Positions 55,405 to 64,000 of a DNA stretch of 64,000 nt are shown in pieces; the stretch's first letter is position 1, and the number at the start of each line of letters is the position of its first letter. The notes under the pieces are model-generated. The model was not told the DNA's origin, searched no databases, and worked only from the letters and a program-made list of their open reading frames with translations. Source of the stretch: Amborella trichopoda (lineage: Eukaryota > Streptophyta > Magnoliopsida > Amborellales > Amborellaceae); the NCBI RefSeq assembly GCF_000471905.2, contig NW_006499364.1:4937855-5001854 (forward strand), written 5' to 3'. The position numbers and the translations under genes were made by a program.

Positions 55405-55897
55405 CCCCTTATTTGCCTCTTGTGTGTCTACACATCAGAGGAGAATACCATCGAAAGACCGCCTGAAGAGAGTGCCTCCTTCAAAGAGGGTGTACTTGGT
55501 AGACATCCTACGCATATTATTACGCTCAGAACGATCTTCAGGTAGTCTACCATGCTTTATGAAGTTAATAATGGGCTCTCTCCAATCTTCCGCCTGACTT
55601 CTGCACATATTGGGTCGAAGAGCTCCAGTTCCTATTTTTGAACATCTGCCCCTTAGCTCCGTGCTATTTCCTATTAAGATTTAATAACCTCTTTGGTTGA
55701 TAGAAGTGCCCCGAATAGATAAGGCGGGCACTCGGGAAAGAGGATTCTTTCATCATCTGCGTTAACTTTAGTTCTTAGTTCAATGTGTCTCCACTTTGCC
55801 ACCCAAACAGGTCTAGGTCCTGGTGAGGACAATTGAATTGTAGCCCCGAACTTTGTGAGTACATCAGCCTACGAGTTTAATGTCTTGGGAATGTGAT

Positions 55898-56203
55898 TCA
55901 AGGATACATCATCAAATTGAGCCATATACGACTTTGCGGTATCATGGTTAGGCCATAGATCCCTTTGAGCTGCCGTATCACCATCTCATAGTCGCCATAG
56001 ATTTTGAGCTGCTCCAAATCTATATCAAAGGCTATCTCCAACCCAATTATAAGGGCCTGATATTCTGTCTCATTATGGGAACCGACTTTGATGAGAGAGA
56101 AAGATAGAGGAAGTACCCCTCCTTTTGGAGTCGTGAATACCACTCCAGCGCCTTCATGATCAATTGGAACGCTTTGCAAAGTACATCTCCCTAGCGTGAG
56201 CAA
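55898..56203 (-). pseudogene. Tat second RNase H-like domain
   Basis: Reads GAGVVFTTPKGGVLPLSFSL, then HNETEYQALIIGLEIAFDID, then LKIYGDYEMVIRQLKG. The pattern matches the archaeal-type RNase H found between RNase H and integrase only in the plant Tat clade (family knowledge). The E of NETEYQAL and the D of GD are visible. Confidence 0.8.
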
Positions 56204-56858
56204 GTTCTACACATAACACTTCTTCATCAAGGAGGTCACTTGATAAAGGGGATTCTCCCAGTACAGGATGTGCTACGAGAAAGTCAGCCAGGAATTGACC
56301 CTTGACAACCTTTTGTGGTATGTATGTGATGTCGAATTCCATCAGCAATAATGCCCACTTAGCAAGGCGTCCCGACAAGCATGAGTGTGTCATGAGAAAC
56401 TTTACAAGATTTGCTTTTGATATAAGTTTTACTTTATGACCAAGCAAGTAGTGGTGGAGCTTTTATACTACGAAAATTAGGGCGAAGCACGTCTTCTCTA
56501 TAGGGGGATAATTCTTCTTCGCTCCTTGCATCTTGCAGTTGAGATAGTATAACGCGGTCTCTTTCCCTTCGTCATTGTTTTGTGCCAATAATGCTCCAAG
56601 TGATTTGTCTAGAGCGATCACATATAGGATGAGAGGTTTTCCTAGCGCCGGTGTAGAAAGCATTGGAGGATTGGGTAAATATCGCTCGATGTCATCAAGG
56701 GCTGCCTGACATGCTTCATCCCAGATGAATGGGGTATCCTTCTTCAACAGGTGTGTAAAAGGCTTACAGCGACCTGATAGGTTTGAGATGAACCTGAGAA
56801 TATAAGCCAGCTGCCCGTGGAGGGATCGCAGCTTTCGCAATGTTGTTGGTGACGGCAT
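56160..56858 (-). pseudogene. Tat RNase H (first) and connection
   Basis: 56858-56463 shows LRSLHGQLAYILRFISNLSG, the W-D-E-A-C-Q-A-A-L-D-D-I helix, and LALDKSLGALLAQ-like sequence. 56447-56160 continues with LSGRLAKWALLLMEFDITYI and KGQFLADFL. This is the classic gypsy RT-RNase H connection and RNase H. Fossil. Confidence 0.8.
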
Positions 56859-56990
56859 TTCCTGAATTGCCTTGATCTTGACTAGCTCAACTGCTAGCCC
56901 TCAGTGTCTAACAATGAACCCCAAGAACTTTCCTGAACACAGGCCAAAAGCTCATTTTAGTGGGTTCATCTTGAGCTGATGAAGGCGTAA

Positions 56991-57584
56991 TCATTCGAAC
57001 ACCTTTTCAAGGTCTCGCATATGAGCATCTTTCTCTTCGGATTTCACCACCAATTCATCCACATAACAATCCACCACTTTGTGCTTCATGTCCTTGAATA
57101 TGGTTGTCATTGCTTTTTGATATGTGGCACCGACATTCTTCAATCCAAAAGGCATCATTGTCTGGTAGAAGACCCCTTTTGGAGTCAAGAATGTGGTGGC
57201 TTCCTCATCTTCTAGTGTCATCCGTATCTGATTATTCTCGAGGTATCCTTCCATGAAGGAGAAGATCTGACAATGAGCCATAAAATCAATGAGCATCTTC
57301 ATGAACGGAAATGGGAAGTCATCCTTTGGGCAAGCTGTATTTAGGTCATGGAAGTCAATGCAGACCCTAATTTGGCCGTTTTTCTTCTTGACTTAGACAA
57401 CATTTGCTAGGCACTTTGGGTACTTGACTTCGCGAATGAAACCTGCTTGCATGAGCTTAGTCACTTTAGCATTTATTTGCATCTCAAGGTCAGGCCTGAA
57501 CCTCCTTGAGTTTTGCTTGACAGGTTTGACGGATGGATCGATGCTAAGACGGTGGACTATGACTTGAGGATCTAAATCAGGCAT
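56991..57584 (-). pseudogene. Tat reverse transcriptase
   Basis: 57584-57393 is the RT start, MPDLDPQVIVHRLSIDP, then RRFRPDLEMQ and AGFIREVKYPKCLANVV, near-diagnostic of Tat/Athila RT. 57302-56991 holds the palm, with FLTPKGVFYQTMMPFGLKNV and ATYQKAMTTIFKDM, followed by the YVD palm motif region. Fossil. Confidence 0.85.
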
Positions 57585-58199
57585 CTCATGGTAATGTCAG
57601 GCGAAGACGTCTCTGTTTGCTCATAAGAAGGCCGTAAAATTCTCCTTCTCTTCTGGCAAATATTTTGCCGAGATAAAAGTGGGCCTGAGGTCGGCTTCAT
57701 CTCATAGATTTATCTTCTCGAGCTCATCAGCTATGACTTGACCGCCTTCTTCCCATTCTTGTGGAGAGCCTTTAGCAACTCTTCATCATTGGCTTTGGAA
57801 GAATTCTCTTTAACCTTTACTGAAATTACACACACTCCTGTCATTTCTTCTTCTAGCCATGCTTTGCTATGGAACATAGTTATTGCATCCTCATCTTGCT
57901 TGCCGACCAAAGGATCAACCTCGAGCAAAGCTGATGTATCCGATCGAGAGAATTCACTCTGAGGTTCCTAGGACGACTGCGACTCAACGATTGTATAAAC
58001 AACCAATGTCTCATGAGGACCTTCCTAATGTTCCCCTGTGTCCCCCATGGGTCTAGGTAATGTGGTAGGTTGAGGGTCAGGTTTAGGTGGAGGAGGTTTA
58101 TTTTGGCTTGCTTGCTAACTTGATTGCGTAGCTTGCTTGGTTTGGGTGGTTTGGGTGATAGGGATTTATTTAAGTGGAGCAGAGATTTGAGGTTGAGGC

Positions 58200-59203
58200 T
58201 TAGGAGGTGGTTGGGTATATGAGACCAGAGGCATCCAAGGAAATTGGAGGATGGGTGGATTGTCTGGGGTATTTGGGTGAGGAAGGAGCCAAGGGAGCTT
58301 GAGAATGGGTAAATTGTTTAGGGTATTTGGGCCAAGAAGGAGCCAAGGGAGCTTGAGAATGGGTAAATTGTTTGGGGTATTTGGGTGAGGAAGAAGTGGT
58401 GGACAAGGAAACTTTAAGATGCTTGGCTTTTGAGGTGGAGGTTAGAGTGTTTTCCCCGATCTCAGGCTCATTTGCCCCATGCTGGGTAGTGCTTCTGAGG
58501 TCTGCACCATGTGACATGCTTCCTAAGAATAGAAGCTCTGTCCTCTCGATTCCCTCAGTCTCTGCTCAAAGTCGGGCTCAAGAGGGTACTGGGGTTTCTT
58601 TGGCTTTGACCTCTTGTGCTTCTTTGTGGAGGAAGATGGCTCTAACTTAGCTCGGGCTGACAGAGCGTCAACAACTGTCGGGAATCCAGCTGTCTGGGCT
58701 AGCGTCTTTCTCAGCCACGTCGGGTGTGTCTTGCATCTATTGGTTCCTTCGAGTTCTCTGTTGAGGGCTTCAAAATTTGGACATTCTCGAGTTGTTCCTG
58801 CAAGAGACATAGAAGAGGAAGGGGAAGAAGAAGAAGAAGAAGAATAGGGGTTAGTAGGTGAGGGACTTTTAAGGTCGTTTCCCTCAACAGACCGATTTGG
58901 GCAGATTTTTATGTCATCACTAGAGTTGGACGTGTGCAGGGAGTCTTTTAAGTCTTTCCCCTGCTTAGACCATTGGGGGGTTCTTTTAATGTCGTCACCC
59001 TCATTGGACGTGCCCGTAGTAGAAGATGTCTCAGGGATATCCTGTTGATGAGATGAGGAAGGAAGGATGATTACACTAAGGATGAAGTCCTGTAAGGTTG
59101 ACAATGGGGGAAGAGACCTGAGAAATTCTTGCTCAACTGGTGGTTGAGGAATCTTGTTTCTCAGGCGAGCAACCCTGGGCGCCCGTATTCTCTTGGTTTT
59201 CAT
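58200..59203 (-). pseudogene. Tat gag-pol linker, low complexity, with an 18-residue repeat
   Basis: Ser/Pro/Lys-rich frames (59203-58523 and 58517-58200) with no domain. 58200-58517 contains PKYPKQFTHSQAPLAPSW repeated about 2.5 times. The spacer between gag and protease/RT in Tat elements is usually such variable sequence. Confidence 0.55.
58268..58430. repeat. 54-bp tandem repeat inside the Tat coding region
   Basis: GGTATTTGGG recurs at 58268, 58322 and 58376: an exact 54-bp period, 18 codons, so the frame is kept. Confidence 0.85.
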
Positions 59204-59287
59204 TGAAAGTGTTTGATTCGTCTCACCAGGTTTGTGAACAGCCCTTGCTTGACGAACTGCTTCTCGCTTTAAGGACTTGAGTATGCT

Positions 59288-60030
59288 TTACCCGTGGTAG
59301 ACTCTCCATGGTTGGAAAGTTGAGGGTTTAGAAAGATCTGAATCATCATTTCCCGGGTCTTGTGTTCTGAGGCCCTCTCGCACCGGTGGAGCAGTGACTT
59401 GGGGGTCTCCTTCTAGAACGTTACAAGCTTCTTGGCATCCCTGTATTTTCTTCGTGATTATGTCATGGAAACTGGAGCATTCACTCAGGTTGTGGTCCCA
59501 TATCTGATGGTATAGGCACCAGTGGTTCTCAGTTCCATAAGCAATGCTTCGGGGATGCCTTGCCAGCTTTGGTGGGATGAGGCCTTCTTGAAGCATCATG
59601 ACGAACAAGGCACGAAGGAGATCGGGCGCTTCACCTTATTCCTTGACTGTCACTGTGTGGGAAGCTTCTGCTGCCTTGAACGCATTCTTTAGCTCTTCGA
59701 GCTTTATCTGGCCCTTCTGGATCAGGGCTTCGATGATGTCTTTTAGCATGTAGCATTCCTCTATGGGGTGGTAAGCACAGTAGTTCGCAAGGGTGTTGAG
59801 TCCAGATTGATCAAGGAACTTGGACTCAGGTAGCTCGATCATGTTCTATTCCAGTAATAATCGGAGTAGTGCAGGGACCCATTCTTTTTCAATAGGGTAG
59901 ACTTTATTCTTATGCTTGGCCAATAATCATCTCGATTAAGGTTCACAGGTGGGGGTACCCGGTTGTATGATTGCTGTTGTTTGCCTACCTGAGGCATTTT
60001 TGCTATGCTTATCCCTTTGGAGAGGTCCAA
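59288..60030 (-). pseudogene. Tat gag zinc-knuckle region
   Basis: Two knuckle-like motifs: YCAYHPIEECYMLKDIIEAL with LIQKGQI (59842-59636) and LYHQIWDHNLSECSSFHDII (59608-59288). Both follow the C-x-x-H-x-x-x-x-H/E-x-x-x-C-x-x-L/F-K-x-x-I pattern of Tat/Athila gag. They bind the genomic RNA (family knowledge). Confidence 0.75.
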
Positions 60031-60162
60031 AGTTTGGGTGGGAGCCTTCTTTGGATCATTGACAGTGACGGCTGCACTGATTACCCCTTTTTGTTGACTG
60101 TCCCTAGTGTTGGTCCGAGAACTATCATTGCCCCGATTGTTTTCTGAGCTTGCAGACCATTG

Positions 60163-61212
60163 TCATGACCTGCCATGATGGCGTGGCAGGCTTTCTATGC
60201 GAACTGACTTAGGGATCAGCTCTGATATGGAGGTTGGATTGGAGGCCTCAACATGTAGAGCAGTCTCAGGTCGCATGTTTCGCACACAGGTTTGAACTGC
60301 GTCCTTTTCAGGCATGGGATTAGGATGGTGAGCAGCCAAATCCCTCCATCTTGCCAGGAATTGATCCACGGATTCGTGTGGTTCCTGAATCAAGGTGAGA
60401 AGTTCGATGGTTTGGACCTCTCTCTCGACCTCTTAGAAGCGCTGGTGGAACGGCTTCTCCATTTCCTCCCAAGTATGTACTGAATTCGGGGGAAGCCGAG
60501 CATACCACTGAAAAGTCTGGCCATCAAGGGTTTCAACAAACTGATGGACAATAAGTCTCTCATAAGCCACTGTCTCTCGACATGCCGCTTGGAAATGGGC
60601 AATATGTTGGTGTGGGGATATTGTACCATCGAACAGGGGAAGCTTCCCTTTCTTGTAGTCTAAGGGAAACGAAACCTGATCAATGTAGGAGGGGTATGGC
60701 TTTTAGTAAAGCGTTGTACCCTGCATTCCTGGGATCTGTCCACTCTTTAAGCTATGGGTTACCATAGCGTCGATGTCTGCCTGTGAGATGGGGAGGGGGA
60801 CAAAATTGTCTTGTGAGGCAGGAGGAGGAGGCTGCCTTGGTGCTGCATCACCTGAGTGATGGGAGTCGGCCTCATGATGGGATACATTTTATTGGGGACC
60901 ACGTGCTTTCCATGTGATCAATCTTCTCCATCATCGCTCGCACCATTTGCTCGAACCCGTCCATGCATTCTTCTCGGTTGTCATTAGGTTCAGTCACAAC
61001 CATATGCTAACCATTTCCTTAGGGCGGTCAGCTTTAGGTGCAGTTGAAGGCTTCCAAGTTTGGCGAGTCACGGGCGGCAGATTAGTCAGCAAGGGCTCAC
61101 CATATCCTGACTGGACTCGAGTCTTATATGTCAATCGCATGAGGACTGGTTCTCGATGGTCTTGGGACCGTGGCTGTTGGGTGGTTGGGTCAACTTCTAC
61201 AACACTGACCAC
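60163..61212 (-). pseudogene. Tat gag capsid region
   Basis: 60393-60163 reads IQEPHESVDQFLARWRDLAA and CVRNMRPETALHV, the retrotransposon-gag pattern. 60629-60390 and 61212-60994 cover upstream parts in other frames. It forms the particle core in active relatives. Strongly broken. Confidence 0.75.
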
Positions 61213-61668
61213 GGTGCAGGATTAAAGCACTTCTTCTTCAAGCTTTGTCATCTGAATAGGGTAATAGCGGTTCCGACAATTTTAATGGCTTTTATGGTCA
61301 GGATTTGTAGAACCCTATCGCACTTGGCTTTGAGGTTTTGATGGACCTCATGCCAGAACTGCAATCGAGATTGCGGTTGGTCGACACTTCTTGCACAAGA
61401 GAGTCATCTCCATTAGGTGAAGTAATGAGTGTGGACCAAGAACTGGGGTCATCCTGGGCCTGGAAGGATGAAGGACTTGATCTCCCATCAGGTCTTTGTC
61501 CCAAGCTCTCTTACGGGCTTCAGAGACATGACCGAGCTAATGGGGCTGGCTCAGGATGATACTCTTGAGGAAAGTCTTCGAGTACCTGGGCTGGAGGTGC
61601 TTGCCCTAGAAGAAGGGGCAAGCAGGGGAAGGATCGGCTCATGACGGTGTCTGAGTCGGGAGCGAGGA

Positions 61669-61685
61669 GCCGCCTGTGAAGGCGA
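61669..61685. other. GCCGCCTGTGAAGGCGA motif at the inferred primer-site position
   Basis: On the minus strand the sequence just above it ends GGGGGTGCACA, like an LTR 3' end, and the motif lies where a primer site should be. A near-identical motif occurs at 50724-50740. It contains a CGCCT...AGGCG hairpin. Confidence 0.4.
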
Positions 61686-62257
61686 CGCATGTGCACCCCC
61701 TAAAGAAGGATTACATGTGACTTGGGGGTCAGCCCTATTTACGATGAAAATCTGACAGATCTTTCGATGAATATCTCTCGGATCTTGACACCTTGAAATT
61801 ATGAAATGCAGTGGTAGAGAAAGTGGGACAAATCGAATTCAGATCTGAGGCCAGATCTGTCAGGAAACGAGCAGATCTACTCTCAGATCTGTGGTAGAGC
61901 CCGCATGATCCAAGACACAAAAATGTAATTTTAAAGCAAATAAACAGATCAAAATGAAGTAAAACGAAATCAAACAGTAAGAAGGAAAAGCGAGAAGGAG
62001 TTAAAGAATGATACCAAACCAGGCTAGATGGTTCGAGACTCTCGAGCCTTCGAGGGCTTGCCCATATCAGCACTAGCATTCTCTTTGCCTCTCTGATTTG
62101 GATGTCGACCAGCAGATCTCTGGAGTGGAAGAAGGGTTGTTGTGCTCTAGGTCTAAGGTTTAGGGTTTTTAGGAGGCTAGGGTTTCTGAAGCAAGTCTAT
62201 CCTCTAGGGTTTCAATTCTCTTCTGAAGCCATGCCTCAAATAACCATGAAAATGATA

Positions 62258-62264
62258 CTTTATA
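62258..62264 (-). promoter_or_regulatory. TATA box of the probable Tat 5' LTR
   Basis: TATAAAG on the minus strand, in CCCTATAAAGTATC context. Confidence 0.45.
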
Positions 62265-62462
62265 GGGCCAAGGATCTGTTGGAAAAGATAACTTTCCATA
62301 ACCAATAGATCTCTATCCCTAAATTTCACTTTTTTGAGGTATGGACATTGGTGGTGTCGCCCAAGGAAAATGGGTAAAAACATCACAAAATAAAAAAATT
62401 TCAATTCGGGGAAAAAGTGAGTGACACTGGGCGTGTCGCCCAGACTTGGGTGACACCAGGTG

Positions 62463-62490
62463 GTGTCGCCCAGTGTGGGCTGGGCGACAC
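62463..62490. repeat. Hairpin of the GTGTCGCCCAG repeat
   Basis: GTGTCGCCCAG, 6-base loop, CTGGGCGACAC: 11-bp perfect arms. Further GTGTCGCCCA words occur at about 62348 and 62430, and TGGGTGACACC at about 62449. Confidence 0.85.
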
Positions 62491-62787
62491 TGCCAGTGCC
62501 ACCCAGACCCAATCTAATAAAAACTGATTTTTTTTATTCTAGTGTGTAGTTCAGCCTCTTGTGAAGCTCTCAGAGAAAAATTGCGTCAAAACATATTTTT
62601 TACTATTTTTAATTATTGTTTTGGTAAAATAGGCTGTTTGCAGGATTCCAGGTCAAAACATGACTTTTGCAGGGTTCCGGGCAGGCAGACTGGTTTTGGG
62701 TCACAGGGTAGGCTGTATGAACTATGGATTTTGGGTTTATTGGGATAATGTGGTCTTAAGGGTATAGAAAACCATAGAATCTGCCAG

Positions 62788-62807
62788 NNNNNNNNNNNNN
62801 NNNNNNN
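62788..62807. other. Assembly gap (20 N)
   Basis: Run of N inside LTR-like sequence. Confidence 1.
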
Positions 62808-63389
62808 TTTTAAATTTCGTCTTGAGGTCACGTGGTCAGAGGGCACACCAACTAATCCCTCCAAGTCATTGCGCTCACTGAGCTCACCTACCAAGGGCAT
62901 ATTTCCTCTTAGGGTTTTCAACGTGAGATGTCGGTGAGTTACACAAGCTTGAAACTCGAGTTGTATTTTCTGGCGATGCCAGTTAACTTCAGGGTTTTTA
63001 CAGTTTGAATTTTTAACGTTAGCATTTTCTTTAATTTCCTTAGGCTTTCCTAAGGCTGTCTCTAGGAAAAGGCTTTCCATAAGAAGCGACTTGTCTGGCC
63101 AATTCCAAAGAGAGAGACGAGGCAGCAACGCGGCAATCGTAGCAACGCGGTAATCATCATATATGGGTGTCCAAGCTCCTTCGTTTTTAAAAGTCTTTAA
63201 GAAATTTTGAAAGTAGGGGGAGATTTGAAATAGAACCCAGAGCAATGATAGGTTAAGATTTTAACAAAGAAATTAAAGTTTTTGAAAACACAAGACATAT
63301 AGTGAAAATTTTGAAAAGAGAAAGATATTTCAAAAAACAAGGTTGGTTAGCAGTTTAACTCTTGCAACCATAGAGCCCTCTAAGTAGTT
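62808..63389. other. Non-coding, LTR-like
   Basis: No gene. Continues the probable LTR or flank of the Tat element. Contains GCAACGCGGCAATCGTA / GCAACGCGGTAATCATC (63126 and 63143), a short tandem duplication of 17 bp. Confidence 0.4.
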
Positions 63390-63930
63390 TAGTGTCATGC
63401 AGCGATGGACCATACACCTGACCCTTTTTTGTTAATACGGGGATAGACGAAATACACCCGACCCTTTTATGCCATACGAGGATAGACAGAATACGCTCGA
63501 ACCTTTTACATCATACGAGGATAGACCAAATACTCTCGACTTTTCATGTCATACGAGGCTAGATGGAATACACCCGACCTTTCACGTCATACGGGGCTAG
63601 ACGTTACCTGCCTCAGCTCTAATACATCGCACGAGTTTGACATTGAACTGGATACACCCGACCTTTATCGTCATACAGGCTTAGATGGAATACACCTGAC
63701 CATTCACATCATACGAGGCTAGACGTTACTTGCCTCGGCTCCTTTACGTCTCACGAGTTTGACGTTTGAACTGGATACACCCGACCTTTCACATCATATG
63801 TGGCTAGACGTTTTCCTGTCTTAGCTATTTTACGTCGCACAAGTTTGACTTTTTTTTCGGTCTCGGCTCGTTTACATCGCACGAGTTTGACGTTTTCTGA
63901 ATTGGGCTTTGGTTAGCAGTTTAGGCTCGT
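63390..63930. repeat. Minisatellite G (ATACACCCGACCTTTCACGTC type)
   Basis: Basic unit about 55 bp: GATAGACGGAATACACCCGACC plus CTTTTACGTCATACGAGG. About nine units. From 63600 a second unit (CGTTACCTGCCTCGGCTC, TTTACGTCGCACGAGTTTGA) alternates with it, giving a higher-order period of about 120-125 bp. Reaches nearly to the window edge. Confidence 0.85.
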
Positions 63931-64000
63931 GTCACGAAGGAGCATTTTATTTTGTATTTATTTTTTGAAATTGGTTGATAGCTTAGGCTCATTCCACCAA

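Larger units (their letters stand above)
54330..61693 (-). mobile_element. Tat-lineage Ty3/gypsy retrotransposon, internal region, minus strand
   Basis: Order on the minus strand is gag with zinc knuckles, low-complexity region, RT, RNase H, a second RNase H-like domain, integrase. A second RNase H (archaeal-type) between RNase H and integrase is the hallmark of the plant Tat clade (Ogre, Retand and kin). The coding region is broken in well over ten places, so this is a fossil. The 5' LTR probably begins above 61693. The 3' LTR is not cleanly identified in the minisatellite-rich region below 54330. Confidence 0.85.
61694..62787 (-). repeat. Probable 5' LTR of the Tat element (part)
   Basis: A TATA box (62258-62264) on the minus strand is followed downstream by CT-poor leader sequence with AAACCCTA words and several AGATCTG repeats (61850-61900), then the presumed LTR end at 61694. 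Upstream of the TATA are repeated GTGTCGCCCAG words. No coding. The upstream edge is cut by the gap or lies further right. Confidence 0.45.

Overview
The window is nuclear DNA of a flowering plant, made almost entirely of transposable-element and endogenous-pararetrovirus remains. Evidence for a plant: plant-type LINEs (DUF4283-like ORF1, zf-RVT and RNase H tails), Ty1/copia and Tat-lineage Ty3/gypsy elements, initiator-Met-tRNA primer sites, hAT and Mutator MITEs, and an integrated Caulimoviridae genome of Florendovirus/Petuvirus type. I see no intact host gene, tRNA, rRNA or CRISPR array. The only host-exon candidate is a 121-base open stretch at 37360-37480 (minus). The species cannot be named from this sequence. 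Two assembly gaps (N) lie at 24319-24404 and 62788-62807.

Layout. 1-1.06 kb: old LTR-like sequence. 1.6-7.15 kb: a plus-strand L1-type LINE, decayed but covering ORF1, endonuclease, RT and zinc-finger tail. 7.15-9.0 kb: ORF1 of another LINE on the minus strand, split by a hAT MITE. 10.6-11.74 kb: a second LTR-like block. 12.6-19.8 kb: an LTR element with about 1.9-kb LTRs, a clear primer site and polypurine tract, but no coding capacity. 19.97-20.34 kb: a second copy of the hAT MITE with a perfect 8-bp target duplication. 20.9-23.8 kb: the 3' end of a minus-strand copia element whose LTR and 3' internal region match the non-coding element, so the two look like a non-autonomous/autonomous pair.

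24.5-36.8 kb: a head-to-tail array of a minus-strand endogenous pararetrovirus: one full unit (movement protein, coat protein, protease, RT, RNase H, a second ORF, intergenic promoter), one 3' partial unit upstream and one 5' stub downstream. Both outer edges abut (TA)n tracts. The movement-protein region holds a 284-bp inverted duplication. 37.4 kb: the exon-like fragment. 38.1-38.6 kb: a Mutator-like MITE with a 9-bp target duplication. 39.7-40.1 kb: the third hAT MITE copy. 40.2-42 kb and 43.1-45.9 kb: two further LINE 3' halves with RNase H. 45.94-46.11 kb: an RTE-clade LINE scrap.

46.2-50.7 kb: long pyrimidine- and purine-rich tracts, tandem repeats and LTR-like DNA. 50.7-54.3 kb: a dense set of unrelated minisatellites just downstream of a minus-strand Tat-lineage Ty3/gypsy element (54.3-61.7 kb: integrase, extra RNase H-like domain, RNase H, RT, gag). 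61.7-64 kb: probable 5' LTR of that element, with a TATA box, a hairpin-forming repeat and, at the window edge, another minisatellite.

Nothing here works together as a cellular pathway. The functional logic is that of mobile-element life cycles and their decay. The most distinctive points are the pararetroviral array with duplicated promoter/primer-site units and an internal hairpin, the copia parasite/host pair, the three-copy hAT MITE family with a palindrome inside its terminal repeats, and the minisatellite cluster beside the Tat element.
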